Below are positions 42,973-52,897 of a stretch of DNA of 64,000 nt, one piece after another. Every line of letters starts with the position of its first letter. Positions within the stretch are counted from its first letter, which is position 1. Origin of the DNA: Guyparkeria hydrothermalis (lineage in GTDB: Bacteria > Pseudomonadota > Gammaproteobacteria > Halothiobacillales > Halothiobacillaceae); the NCBI RefSeq assembly GCF_023555375.1, contig NZ_JAJSEE010000004.1, positions 225,976 through 289,975 on the forward strand, given 5' to 3'. Made by a program: the position numbers and the translations under genes. The notes beneath the pieces are model-generated. The model did no database searches, was not told the DNA's origin, and worked only from the letters and a program-made list of their open reading frames with translations.

Positions 42973-45717
42973 ATGCGCGTGGCCCGCTCGGTCCGACACG
43001 TCATCACGCTCTGCCTGCTGCTGTGCGCCCACGCGCTCGCACTGCCCGGGGCCACGTCCCACGCCGCCGAACTGCCCATCGACTCCCACGGCCCGCACGC
43101 GCTGGAAGGCCCCTGGGAATTCCACTGGCAGACCTTCCTCTCGCCCGCCGAGCCACGCAGCCCGCCGCCCGACGCACGCCTCACCCTGCCGAGCAGCTGG
43201 ACGCAGGTCGAACTCGATGGCCGCTACTTGCCGCCCGAGGGGCACGCCAGCTACCGCCTGACACTCGACCTGGGCGAGAACCGCCCGGAGAGCCTGCTGC
43301 TGCGCGTGCCGCTGGTCTATTCCTCCTACCGGCTCTACGTGGACGGCAGGGAGGTGGCGCGCGTGGGCGAGCCGGCCGCGTCGGCCGACGCGGCGCAGCC
43401 GGACTACGGCGAGCGCAAGGTGTGGATCGACCGCCCCGGGCAGACCATCGACATCCTGCTGCATGTCAGCAACTACAGCTCGCGGGTCGCGGGCATCCCG
43501 CGGGCGATCGAGATCGGCACGCCCGAAGCGGTCCAGGGACTGTGGGCAATCGAACTGATCAGCACCAGCGCCCTGGCCGGCGGCCTGATGCTGATCGGCC
43601 TGTCGCAGCTGATCCTGTTCCTGATTCGACGCCGCGAGCGCGCCTACCTGTTCTTCGGCCTGACCGTGATTTTCTGGTCACTGCAGACCACCCTGTCCGC
43701 CCAGCTGCTCGAGGCGATGGGCCTGCACATCCCGATCGCGCTGGCCCGCCCGCTGGACGGCTTTTCGGCGCTGGCCGCCGGCACCAGTTACCTGTGGTTC
43801 CTGTCCGCGCTGTTCCCGCGCGAGCTGCCACCGCGACTGACGCGCTGGGTCGCCGTGCCGGTGACCGTCTACGTGCTGATCGCCGTGATCGACCCGGGTC
43901 TGACGCGCAGCGTGGCCATCGGCTGGCTGCTGTACCTGGTCGTCGCCCTGCTGGCACTCGCCCTGCTCGCCCTGGTGCAGGCCGTGCGGCGCAACCGACC
44001 GGACGCCGGACTGATCCTGCTCGGCAGCGGCATCGTGGCGTTGACCGCCGCGTTACAGATCTACTGGTTCAACGAGGCCGGTGTGCGCGATGCGGTGGCC
44101 AGCGTGGGCGTGCTCGCGGCGATGGGCCTGCACAGCTTGGCACTGGCGAGGCGCAACGCGCGGGCCTTCGAGCGCAGCCAGCGCCTGGAAACGGCCCTGC
44201 GACGCGCCAATCGCCTCAAGGACGAGTTCCTCGCCAACACCTCGCACGAACTACGCACGCCGCTGCACGCCATGATCGGGCTGGCCGAATCGCTGCCGCG
44301 CGAGGATTCCAAGACCCGGCAGGGCCTGGATCTGATCATCCAGAGCGGGCGGCGGCTGGCCCGGCTGGTCGACGACACCATCTCCTTCACCCAGCTCAAG
44401 CACGGCGAATTGCCCATCCGGCGTCAGCCGACCGCGGTCGCGCCCCTGGTCGAGCGGGTGATGGCCACCTGCCAGCCGCTGCTCGGCTCGCGTTCCGTGG
44501 TGCTCGAATCCCGGCTCGATGAGCCCCTGCCGCCGATCCTCGCCGACGCGGACCGGCTCTACCAGGTGCTGTTCAACCTGATCGGCAACGCGATCAAGTT
44601 CACCGACAAGGGGCGCATCCTGGTCTCCGCCCGGCGCGAGGGCGACCGCGTGTGCTTTGCCGTCGAGGACACCGGCATCGGCATCGCCGCCGAGGAGCTC
44701 GATCGCATGCAGCGCCCCTACGAGCAGGGCCACGACTCGAGCCTCGACGGGCGCGGCGGCTTCGGCCTGGGCCTGGCCATCAGCCGCGCCCTGCTCGAAC
44801 GCCACCAGAGCGAACTCGAACTCCACAGCCAGACCGGCGTGGGCACCACCATTCGCTTCCGCCTGCCGATAAGCGACCGGGACGAGGCGGCCGCGCCCAC
44901 GCCGATCCTCCAGACGACCGGCCCGGGTCCCGTCGCGGCATCCGAGGGCGATGCCATCGAGACCGCGCCCCGCCACGGTGACGTGACCACCATCCTGATC
45001 GTCGACGACGACGCCACCGCCGCGATCGTCCTGGAGGAACAACTGCACCAGGCCGGTTATCGCACCCTGGTCGCGCACTCGGGCACCGAGGCGCTCGAGC
45101 TGGTGAGCCGTCACCGCGTCGAGCTGGTCTTGCTGGACGTGATGATGCCGGACATGAGCGGGCTGACCGTTTGCCGTCGCCTGCGCGAAGAGTTCGACGC
45201 CAACACGCTGCCGATCATCCTGGTAACCGCGCGCACCCGGCCCGAGGACGTCATCGAGGGGCTGGAGGCCGGCGCCAACGATCACCTCTCCAAGCCGTTC
45301 TGGCGTCGGGAGATGCTGGCCCGCGTCGAGGCGCACCTGCGGGTACACGAAAACGAGCAGATGCGCTGGGCCCTGCAGGAAAAGGGCGTGGCGCCGACGG
45401 ACAACGAATCCGACGACCCGCGGGTGCTGCTGGTCAAGCTGCTCGAGTGCGCGGTCACCCTCTGGCAGGCGCAGACCGGCACCGGGCGGGCCGAACTGGC
45501 GGAAAAGAGCCGGCTGTGGACCGTGACCCTGGACGGCTCGGCCAGAAAGACGCGCACGCTGGATCGCTACCTCAATCCCGAGACCCTGCCCAAGCGCCCG
45601 CGCTGGGGCGTGGTGGTGCGCACTGCCCGCTTCGTCTTTGATCACCTCGAGTCCGATACCGATCGCGACACGCTGCGCCGCCGGATCGAGTGCTTCGAGC
45701 GCATGCTGCCGCGCTGA
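42973..45717 (+). CDS. 7TMR-DISM hybrid sensor histidine kinase / response regulator
   Basis: 914 aa. After a signal peptide there is a periplasmic 7TMR-DISM extracellular domain (beta-rich, about residues 30-190, with LEGPWEFHWQTFL). Seven membrane helices follow (about 195-395), then a HisKA domain with FLANTSHELRTPLHAM, an ATPase domain (NLIGNAIKFTD, DTGIGI, GFGLGLAIS), and a receiver with VLLDVMMPDMSG and the phospho-acceptor Asp. The last 100 residues (KLLECAVTLWQAQTGTGRAE and beyond) form a further domain I cannot name, possibly an output module. AGGGA is well placed before ATG 42973; an ATG at 42964 is also in frame. The ligand is unknown. It precedes lapA on the same strand. Confidence 0.92.
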   Translation: MRVARSVRHVITLCLLLCAHALALPGATSHAAELPIDSHGPHALEGPWEFHWQTFLSPAEPRSPPPDARLTLPSSWTQVELDGRYLPPEGHASYRLTLDLGENRPESLLLRVPLVYSSYRLYVDGREVARVGEPAASADAAQPDYGERKVWIDRPGQTIDILLHVSNYSSRVAGIPRAIEIGTPEAVQGLWAIELISTSALAGGLMLIGLSQLILFLIRRRERAYLFFGLTVIFWSLQTTLSAQLLEAMGLHIPIALARPLDGFSALAAGTSYLWFLSALFPRELPPRLTRWVAVPVTVYVLIAVIDPGLTRSVAIGWLLYLVVALLALALLALVQAVRRNRPDAGLILLGSGIVALTAALQIYWFNEAGVRDAVASVGVLAAMGLHSLALARRNARAFERSQRLETALRRANRLKDEFLANTSHELRTPLHAMIGLAESLPREDSKTRQGLDLIIQSGRRLARLVDDTISFTQLKHGELPIRRQPTAVAPLVERVMATCQPLLGSRSVVLESRLDEPLPPILADADRLYQVLFNLIGNAIKFTDKGRILVSARREGDRVCFAVEDTGIGIAAEELDRMQRPYEQGHDSSLDGRGGFGLGLAISRALLERHQSELELHSQTGVGTTIRFRLPISDRDEAAAPTPILQTTGPGPVAASEGDAIETAPRHGDVTTILIVDDDATAAIVLEEQLHQAGYRTLVAHSGTEALELVSRHRVELVLLDVMMPDMSGLTVCRRLREEFDANTLPIILVTARTRPEDVIEGLEAGANDHLSKPFWRREMLARVEAHLRVHENEQMRWALQEKGVAPTDNESDDPRVLLVKLLECAVTLWQAQTGTGRAELAEKSRLWTVTLDGSARKTRTLDRYLNPETLPKRPRWGVVVRTARFVFDHLESDTDRDTLRRRIECFERMLPR

Positions 45718-45902
45718 ATCCATCGCGGTCGAGCGCTGGCGACGTAACCGGCGCCAACCGCGTCCGGACTGGCATGTCGCCGCCTTGTACCTTTGGCCAA
45801 TAGACGCCCCTGCCCGCGCGTCCGAGACTCTGGGTACGAATCCAGAGATCGACGCTCGATGCCCCGCTCGCGGCCGGATCGAGCCAACACGGAGACAGGG
45901 TC

Positions 45903-48900
45903 ATGGCTGAAGTAATCGCTATCGTTCAGGAAGTGGAAGGCGACGTATGGGCGCGCTCGGGGGATGGCGAGATGCGTCTGCTCCGGGCGGGTGACTCGGT
46001 CTACGCGGGCGAGACGGTCGTCACCGCTCAGGACGCGCGGGTGAACCTCGATCTCGACAACGGCGAGACCGTCCAGTTGGCCGGCGGTCAGTCGCTTTTC
46101 CTGTCGACCGAGATGCTCGCCGATGCCGAGCCGAGCAGCGATGAGCAGGCGGTGACCGACCCGGGCGTCGAAGAGGTACTGGCGCTGCTCGAGGGCGACG
46201 GCGACATCCTCGAGGAACTGGAAGACCCGGCCGCCGGCACGACCGGTGGCAGCGACGGCGGTGGCCGGACCATCGTCGAGGTCACCCGCATCGTCGAGCA
46301 GATCGACCCGCTGGCCTTCGACTTCGCCGGCCCGACGCGTGAGCCCAACGAGCCGACGCCGGGCGTCACCGGCCTGGCCGAGGCACAAGCGGCCGACGAG
46401 CCGGCCGCACCGGCAGCGCCGGACGATCCCAGCACACCGGAGGAACCCGGCACGCCGGAGGAAACCACCCCGTCCATCAGCGTCAATCTCGATGACCAGA
46501 ACGGCCAGTCCGTCTTCGAGAGCCTGATCTCCGGCACCACGACCAATGTCGAGCCAGGCCAGACGGTCGCCATCGAGGTGACCGACGGCGAGAACACCGT
46601 CACCACCAGCGCGATCGTCCAGTCCGATGGCAGCTACCAGGTGGTCGAGGACCTGAGCTCCCTGTCCGATGGCGAACTCACTGCGACCGCCACCGTCAGC
46701 GACCAGGCCGGCAACCAGGCGACCGACACCGACACGGCCATCCTCGATACCGAGGCCAGCGCCACCATCACCATCGACACCATTGCCGGCGACGACGTCA
46801 TCAACGAGGAAGAATCCGGCGAGACCATCACCATCACCGGGTCGGTCGGCGGTGATGCCGGCGAAGGCGACACCGTCACGCTGACCATCTGGGGGCAGGA
46901 ATTCACCGGCACCGTCGATGGAGACAACAACTACGCCATCGACGTCCCGGGCAGCCTGCTGGCTAGCGGCGGATTGATCGACGTCCTGCCCGACGTGCAG
47001 AGCCGGGACTTTGGCAACGGCGACTACCTGTTGCCGGAAGGCGGCCTGGTACTGGCCTCGGTTTCCGGCAGCGACGAGGCCGGCAATCCGTACTCTGCTG
47101 ACACCAGTCGCCCCTACACCGTCGACACCTGGGCGGGAGCGGAAATCAGCATCGACACCATCGCCGGTGACGACGTGATCAACGAGGAGGAATCCGGCGA
47201 GACCATCACCATTACCGGCTCGGTATACGGTGATGCCACCGAGGGCGACACGGTCACCTTGACCGTCGGCGACGAGACGTTCGAGGGTACCGTCGACGGC
47301 GACAACAACTACGCCATCGACGTCCCGGGCAGTCTGCTGGCCGACAACAGCCAGGTGGACGCCAACGTCGTCGGCAGCGATGACGCAGGCAACCCGTTCT
47401 CCGCCGATTCCACCCGCGAATACGGCGTGGACACCGAGGCATCCGCCACCATCACCATCGATACCATCGCCGGTGATGACGTGATCAACGAGGAAGAATC
47501 CGGTCAGACCATCACGCTCACCGGCTCGGTCGGTGGCGATGCCCGTGAAGGCGACACCGTCACCCTGACCGTCGGTGACCAGACCTACACCGGCGAGGTG
47601 GATGCCGACAACGGCTACGCCATCGACGTCCCGGGCAGCGTGCTGGCCGACAACAGCCAGGTCGACGCCAGCGTGTCAGGCAACGATGAGGCCGGGAACA
47701 GCTATTCCGCCGATACGAGCCGGAACTACACCGTCGACACCGAGGCATCCGCCACCATCACCATCGATACCATCGCCGGTGATGACGTCATCAACGAGGA
47801 AGAATCCGGTCAGACCATCACGGTCACCGGCTCGGTCGGCGGCGATGCCCGTGAAGGCGACACCGTCACCCTGACCGTTGGTGACCAGACCTACACCGGC
47901 GAGGTGGATGCCGACAACGGCTACGCCATCGACGTGCCGGGCAGCGTGCTGGCCGACAACAGCCAGGTCGACGCCAGCGTGTCAGGCAACGATGAGGCCG
48001 GGAACAGCTATTCCGCCGATACGAGCCGGAACTACACCGTCGACACCGAGGCATCCGCCACCATCACCATCGATACCATCGCCGGTGATGACGTCATCAA
48101 CGAGGAAGAATCCGGTCAGACCATCATGGTCACCGGCTCGGTCGGCGGCGATGCCCGTGAAGGCGACACCGTCACCCTGACCGTTGGTGACCAGACCCAC
48201 ACCGGCGAGGTGGATGCCGACAACGGCTACGCCATCGACATCCCGGGCAGTGTGCTGGCCGACAACAGCTCGGTTCAGGCGGAGGTCACCGGCAGCGACG
48301 AGGCCGGTAACGACTACGCCGCCGATGCCACCCGCGACTACACCGTCGATACCGAGGCCGACGCGTCCATCACCATCGACGAGATCACCGGCGACGACGT
48401 ACTCGACGGCGAGGAGATCGAGGGCCCGATCACCATTACCGGCACCGTCGGCGGCGACGCCACCGAGGGCGACACCGTCACCCTGACCGTTGGTGAGCAG
48501 ACCTATACCGGCGAGGTCGATGCGGACAACGAATACGCCATCGACGTACCGGGCAGCGTGCTCGCCGAAAACAGCGAGGTCCAGGCGGAGGTCAGCGGCA
48601 GCGACGCGGCCGGAAACGAGTACTCCGCCGAAACCACCCGGGATTACACGATCGCCCCCACCATCACGGGCCTGTCACCCGAGGGTGACGAAGCGGACGT
48701 CACGGTCGATGAGGCGTTCCTCGAGAACGGAACCCGCGCTGGCGAACAACCGGCGTCCGGCGAGCCCGGCACGACGGCTACGGGTCAATTCACCCTCACC
48801 GCACCAGCCGGCCTGGGTGCCCTGTCGATTGCCGCTGCCGGTCTGACCAGCGGGGATGCGAGCTTTGCCGACGGACAGGTGACCCTCGACGCCGATGCGC

Positions 48901-51900
48901 TCGAGAACCTCGACGACCAGCCCGTCGTCATCGAGACGCCCGAAGGCAATACCTTGAGTCTGACCGGCTTCGATCCCGACTCGGGCGTGGTCGACTACCG
49001 GTTCGAGCTCAACGGCCCCGTCACCAATGTCGACGGCGAGCCGCTGGACAAGGCACCGATCGAGCTGTCCCTGACCGACTCGAAGGGCACCTCGGCACAG
49101 GCCACCCTGAACGTCGCCATCCTCGATGACGGCGTCGAGACCGTCGATGATCCGCTCGGTGACCTCACCGGTGGCGAAACGGTCTCGGGCAACGTGCTCG
49201 ACAATGACACCGGCGCCGACGTCGACCTGGAAGTCACCTCGGTACGCTTTGGAGAAAACGATCCCGTCGACGTCCCCGAAAACGGCGAGCCGGTCACCAT
49301 CCAGGGTGATAACGGCACACTCACCATCGAGCGCGACGGCAGCTACAGCTACACCGCCAACGCAGCCGAGCCGGTGACGATTGGCGGCGGGCTGGAGGAC
49401 TGGCAGGCAGAGACCGGCGGGCTATGGGGCTTTGATGGCGCGGCGCCCATGCTGGACGGGTCACTAGATGTCGCAGCGTTGGGTGACGGTAACGACAACG
49501 TCGGTTACGCCAGCGGCCAGAACAAGTCAGGCCTGGGCGTGGTGGTCAACCAATCGAACAAGATCGACACCGACGACACCCTGCTGATCCAGCTCGGCGA
49601 CAGCACGAACGACGTCACCGTCGATATCGCGCAATTCAACGCGAACCAGGCCGAAATCGGCCGCTGGACGGCCTACAACGAAGCCGGTGAGGAAGTCGGT
49701 ACCGGCACCTTTACGCCTCAGACCAACAACGGCTTCCCATTCCCGGTAGACATCAACACGGACGAGGCATTCAGCTATCTCGCATTCAGTCTCGACACGG
49801 CTGCCCAGAATGCCAACGCCGGGTACGTAATCAACGAACTGACCTACACGCCGAGTGACGATTCCCTGCAGGATGCGTTCACCTACACCGTGGAGGACCA
49901 GGACGGCTCAACGGCTGATGGCGTGCTCTCGGCCCAGGCCACCGCCACTACCGATCCGGTACCGACGGTCGAACTGGTGGTCGAGCCGGTCGTCGGCTTC
50001 GAGACCGTGATCAAGGATGACGTTGACGATCTGGGTGTCGGCGGGTCGGGCGACGGGATCATCAACGACCCGCGCCCGCCGGCCGACACCTCGGACCCGC
50101 TCGTTTTCGATTTCGGCCTCGATAACGCCGGCGAGCAGATCACCCTGTCCTGGACGCAGCACGCCAAAGGCGGTTGGGAAGATGGCGGGCAAGGCCGTGG
50201 CGGAACCCGTGACACCTTCGACGTGCTGGTCAATGGCGATAGCGAATACAGCACGAGCTGGTACGACCCGCGCAACGCCGACGACACCGTGTTCGATCCG
50301 GAGGACGAAGAGCTCACGCTGACCCTGGACGAAAACGGCCAGGCAACCGTTGAGTTCGAAGTGCGCTCGACGCATCCGGACGAAGTGGTCGACGTGAGCG
50401 ACATTCAGGCAAAACTCGACAAGCAAGGGGTCAACTACGAAGTCGACCTCAGCGGCGCGGTCGCGAGTGGTGAGGTCGATCACTACCTGGTCGAGGTCGA
50501 TGGTGGTCAATTGCTGCTCGACGGCAATCCGCTCAGCGAAACCGACGGACTCTACGAACTGCAGCCGGATCAACTCGAGGGCCTGAGCGTCCGGCCAGAC
50601 GCGGGCCGTGAGAGCTTCGAGGTCACCGCCGCGGTGGTCAGCGATCGTGGCGTCAATAGCCAGCCGGTCACGAGCACGCAATGGATTGATCCGGTGATTG
50701 CGGTCGACGGACTTGCGACGGCCAACATCTCGATGGAGGATCTGCCGGATCAGACCAGCGAGCAGGAGCTTGCTTCTCAGGTCAGCCTGACGACCGACAC
50801 GACCCGTAGGGAAAGCTCGGAGGAAAGCATCGAGTTTTCCATTGATGAGGGGTCGACTGGCAATGTGAGCTTTAACGTAGTTCTCGACGAGCCGAGCGGG
50901 TGGTACTTGACGTGGCGGGGCGGACTACGTTTCTACGACTCCGACGCGAGCGTCGATTGGGTGCTGGAAGAAAAAATGCCCAACGGCAATTGGAAATCGA
51001 TTGCGGAAACTGCCGGTTCACGTGACTCGGGAGGTGGCAGCCACGTCATCGATGACCTTGAGAGCGGTGACTACCGGCTGAATTTCGATGCAACTCTCCA
51101 GGGTGGCCGAGGCGACAATCTCCCGAGGGTCGACATTTCAGACGTCAATCTCGAGGTAACCACGCCCGGCGGCACGGAAGTCGTGGCCAGCACGGTCGAT
51201 GGCAACGTGATCACCGACGAGGGAACCGAAGGCGGGCTGGCTAATCGTCCGGACAATGCCGAACTTCAGGTTCGCGATGGCGATGCCTTCCAATCCATAC
51301 CCGATGACGGCTCGATGACCGTCGACGGCCGCTTCGGCACGCTGGAAATTGCCGGCGACGGTGATTACACCTACACGCCTGACGCCAACCTGGACAACGT
51401 CGGCGGAGTGGAACGCTTCACCTACCAGTTGGTCGGTGACAACGGCGAGACCGCCCAGGCCGATCTGACGGTCCGGATCGACGATCCGGATGCCAATGTC
51501 CAGTTCGGCACTGACGGCAGCGACACCCTCGAGGCAAGCGCCGGAGGCGACATCCTGGTCGGCGGGCTCGGCGATGACACGCTGATCGGCGGTGCCGGCG
51601 ACGACGTCTTCAAGTGGAACCTGGCCGATCGGGGCGAACCGGACGCCCCGGCGAACGACGTGGTCACGGACTTCGGTGCCGGCGACGACGTGCTCGACCT
51701 GCGCGACCTCCTCGTCGACGAAAACGAGGGCAAGCCACTGAGCGATTTCCTGTCGGTCACCGAAGACGGCGGCGACCTGGTCTTCCAGGTCACGCATGAC
51801 GGCGGTTCGGACGGGGCGACGCAGACGATCACGTTGCAGGGCAAGTCGTTCGCCGACTTCGGGGGCGCCACGGACGCGGGCGAGCTGATCCAGAACATGC

Positions 51901-51932
51901 TCGACAGCGGCCAGCTGAAGATCGATACCTGA
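45903..51932 (+). CDS. lapA: LapA-type large surface adhesin with N-terminal retention module
   Basis: 2009-aa, very acidic protein exported by the LapBCE type I system and held in the outer membrane. Residues 1-108 form the retention module. PAAG at 109-112 matches the TAAG-like site cut by LapG in Pseudomonas LapA (between Ala108 and Ala109 there). Six Ig-like, Ca-tandemer-type repeats follow (about 280-917), then a T1SS-143-like segment (TITGLSPEGDEADV), cadherin/VCBS-like parts and a long unique region. The C-terminus has RTX nonapeptides (GGLGDDTLIGGAGDDVF, about residue 1880) and a VC_A0849-type secretion signal. It is smaller than classical LapA. The start ATG follows GGAGACAGGG. lapG and lapD follow on the same strand. 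Confidence 0.93.
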   Translation: MAEVIAIVQEVEGDVWARSGDGEMRLLRAGDSVYAGETVVTAQDARVNLDLDNGETVQLAGGQSLFLSTEMLADAEPSSDEQAVTDPGVEEVLALLEGDGDILEELEDPAAGTTGGSDGGGRTIVEVTRIVEQIDPLAFDFAGPTREPNEPTPGVTGLAEAQAADEPAAPAAPDDPSTPEEPGTPEETTPSISVNLDDQNGQSVFESLISGTTTNVEPGQTVAIEVTDGENTVTTSAIVQSDGSYQVVEDLSSLSDGELTATATVSDQAGNQATDTDTAILDTEASATITIDTIAGDDVINEEESGETITITGSVGGDAGEGDTVTLTIWGQEFTGTVDGDNNYAIDVPGSLLASGGLIDVLPDVQSRDFGNGDYLLPEGGLVLASVSGSDEAGNPYSADTSRPYTVDTWAGAEISIDTIAGDDVINEEESGETITITGSVYGDATEGDTVTLTVGDETFEGTVDGDNNYAIDVPGSLLADNSQVDANVVGSDDAGNPFSADSTREYGVDTEASATITIDTIAGDDVINEEESGQTITLTGSVGGDAREGDTVTLTVGDQTYTGEVDADNGYAIDVPGSVLADNSQVDASVSGNDEAGNSYSADTSRNYTVDTEASATITIDTIAGDDVINEEESGQTITVTGSVGGDAREGDTVTLTVGDQTYTGEVDADNGYAIDVPGSVLADNSQVDASVSGNDEAGNSYSADTSRNYTVDTEASATITIDTIAGDDVINEEESGQTIMVTGSVGGDAREGDTVTLTVGDQTHTGEVDADNGYAIDIPGSVLADNSSVQAEVTGSDEAGNDYAADATRDYTVDTEADASITIDEITGDDVLDGEEIEGPITITGTVGGDATEGDTVTLTVGEQTYTGEVDADNEYAIDVPGSVLAENSEVQAEVSGSDAAGNEYSAETTRDYTIAPTITGLSPEGDEADVTVDEAFLENGTRAGEQPASGEPGTTATGQFTLTAPAGLGALSIAAAGLTSGDASFADGQVTLDADALENLDDQPVVIETPEGNTLSLTGFDPDSGVVDYRFELNGPVTNVDGEPLDKAPIELSLTDSKGTSAQATLNVAILDDGVETVDDPLGDLTGGETVSGNVLDNDTGADVDLEVTSVRFGENDPVDVPENGEPVTIQGDNGTLTIERDGSYSYTANAAEPVTIGGGLEDWQAETGGLWGFDGAAPMLDGSLDVAALGDGNDNVGYASGQNKSGLGVVVNQSNKIDTDDTLLIQLGDSTNDVTVDIAQFNANQAEIGRWTAYNEAGEEVGTGTFTPQTNNGFPFPVDINTDEAFSYLAFSLDTAAQNANAGYVINELTYTPSDDSLQDAFTYTVEDQDGSTADGVLSAQATATTDPVPTVELVVEPVVGFETVIKDDVDDLGVGGSGDGIINDPRPPADTSDPLVFDFGLDNAGEQITLSWTQHAKGGWEDGGQGRGGTRDTFDVLVNGDSEYSTSWYDPRNADDTVFDPEDEELTLTLDENGQATVEFEVRSTHPDEVVDVSDIQAKLDKQGVNYEVDLSGAVASGEVDHYLVEVDGGQLLLDGNPLSETDGLYELQPDQLEGLSVRPDAGRESFEVTAAVVSDRGVNSQPVTSTQWIDPVIAVDGLATANISMEDLPDQTSEQELASQVSLTTDTTRRESSEESIEFSIDEGSTGNVSFNVVLDEPSGWYLTWRGGLRFYDSDASVDWVLEEKMPNGNWKSIAETAGSRDSGGGSHVIDDLESGDYRLNFDATLQGGRGDNLPRVDISDVNLEVTTPGGTEVVASTVDGNVITDEGTEGGLANRPDNAELQVRDGDAFQSIPDDGSMTVDGRFGTLEIAGDGDYTYTPDANLDNVGGVERFTYQLVGDNGETAQADLTVRIDDPDANVQFGTDGSDTLEASAGGDILVGGLGDDTLIGGAGDDVFKWNLADRGEPDAPANDVVTDFGAGDDVLDLRDLLVDENEGKPLSDFLSVTEDGGDLVFQVTHDGGSDGATQTITLQGKSFADFGGATDAGELIQNMLDSGQLKIDT
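46746..48653 (+). repeat. six tandem 306-bp repeats inside lapA
   Basis: Units begin at 46746, 47124, 47430, 47736, 48042 and 48348. All are 306 bp (102 codons) except the first, which has a 72-bp insertion. The units at 47430, 47736 and 48042 are almost identical in DNA, while the outer ones have diverged. This pattern suggests recent duplication or gene conversion in the centre and a likely hot spot for changes in adhesin length. Confidence 0.93.
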
Positions 51933-52088
51933 TCGGCATCGGCGCCCGACGGTGTCGAACGCGGCGAGCTGGGGTACGATTGGGCAAGGATGCGATCGTG
52001 GCGATGTAGTCATCGACGCGCCGCATCCCGCCCGTCACGCAATCGACGGGCCTGTCGGTGCCCGACGGACGATCCGCCATGGACGCCA

Positions 52089-52111
52089 CCGTGGGCACCC
52101 TGCACCCACGG
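52089..52111. other. palindrome between lapA and lapG
   Basis: CCGTGGG and CCCACGG flank a nine-base centre in the 234-bp gap before lapG. No T-run follows, so it is not a standard terminator. It could be an RNA hairpin that limits read-through from lapA or protects the lapG message. The rest of the gap holds nothing I can name. Confidence 0.4.
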
Positions 52112-52166
52112 TCACCCGCAATGTTACCCGGGGTGCACCTGAACTTGACCTCACGGGACGGTGCGG

Positions 52167-52889
52167 ATGCCGGCATCTGGGACAATCCGACTGCTCGTCG
52201 CCACGATGGCGCTCGGTCTTGCCGTCCTGATCCACGGCTTCGGCCACGCCGAGGTGCGGATCGATTTCGACACCCTCAGGGCCGAGCTTGAGCAGCGCTT
52301 CGACGCCGACCGTGCCGCGGTCATCGATGAACTCGAGGTGCTGCTCGACCAGATCAGCGCTGTTGAACCACGTGAGCGCGCCGAGCGCGTCAATGCCTTC
52401 TTCAACCGCCGTATTCGCTACGTCGAAGACGACCAGCTCTGGGGGCAGTCCGATTACTGGGCCTCGCCGGTGGAGACCATCGGCCACGGCGCGGGCGACT
52501 GCGAGGACTTCGCGATCGCCAAGTACCTGGTGTTGCGCGAGGCCGGCATCGACAACCGCCAGTTGCGCCTGATCTACGTCCGGGCCCGAATGGGCGGGGC
52601 CAGCCGCGCGCACATGGTTCTGGGCTACTACCCCGATCCCGAATCCGAACCGCTGATCCTCGACAGCCTGGTGCGCCTGGTCGCCCCGGCCGGGCAGCGC
52701 CCGGATCTTACCCCCGTGTTCAGTTTCAACAGCGAAGGCCTGTGGGTCGGCGGGCAAAGCCGCCCGGCCGACCGGGCCACCGATCGTCTCTCCCGCTGGC
52801 GCGACGTGCTCAACCGCACGCAGGCCGAAGGCATCCGCCTGTCCGCGCCCCCGGATTCCAGCGACACCTCGACACGGCAGAGTGAGTGA
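52167..52889 (+). CDS. lapG: LapG-like periplasmic cysteine protease
   Basis: Transglutaminase-like protease that cuts the N-terminus of LapA and frees cells from biofilm. 240 aa with a signal peptide (LLVATMALGLAVLIHGFGHA). The catalytic triad is visible: Cys in GAGDCEDFAIAKYL, His in SRAHMVLGYY, Asp in LILDSLVRL. These are the positions known for LapG. ATG 52167 with GGGA eight bases before is chosen over a GTG six bases earlier. lapD begins eight bases downstream. Confidence 0.95.
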   Translation: MPASGTIRLLVATMALGLAVLIHGFGHAEVRIDFDTLRAELEQRFDADRAAVIDELEVLLDQISAVEPRERAERVNAFFNRRIRYVEDDQLWGQSDYWASPVETIGHGAGDCEDFAIAKYLVLREAGIDNRQLRLIYVRARMGGASRAHMVLGYYPDPESEPLILDSLVRLVAPAGQRPDLTPVFSFNSEGLWVGGQSRPADRATDRLSRWRDVLNRTQAEGIRLSAPPDSSDTSTRQSE

Positions 52890-52897
52890 GTCCCGCC

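Noticed and set aside
46746..48653. CRISPR-like array
   Set aside because: The repeats are 306 bp, contiguous and in frame inside an adhesin gene, with no spacers.
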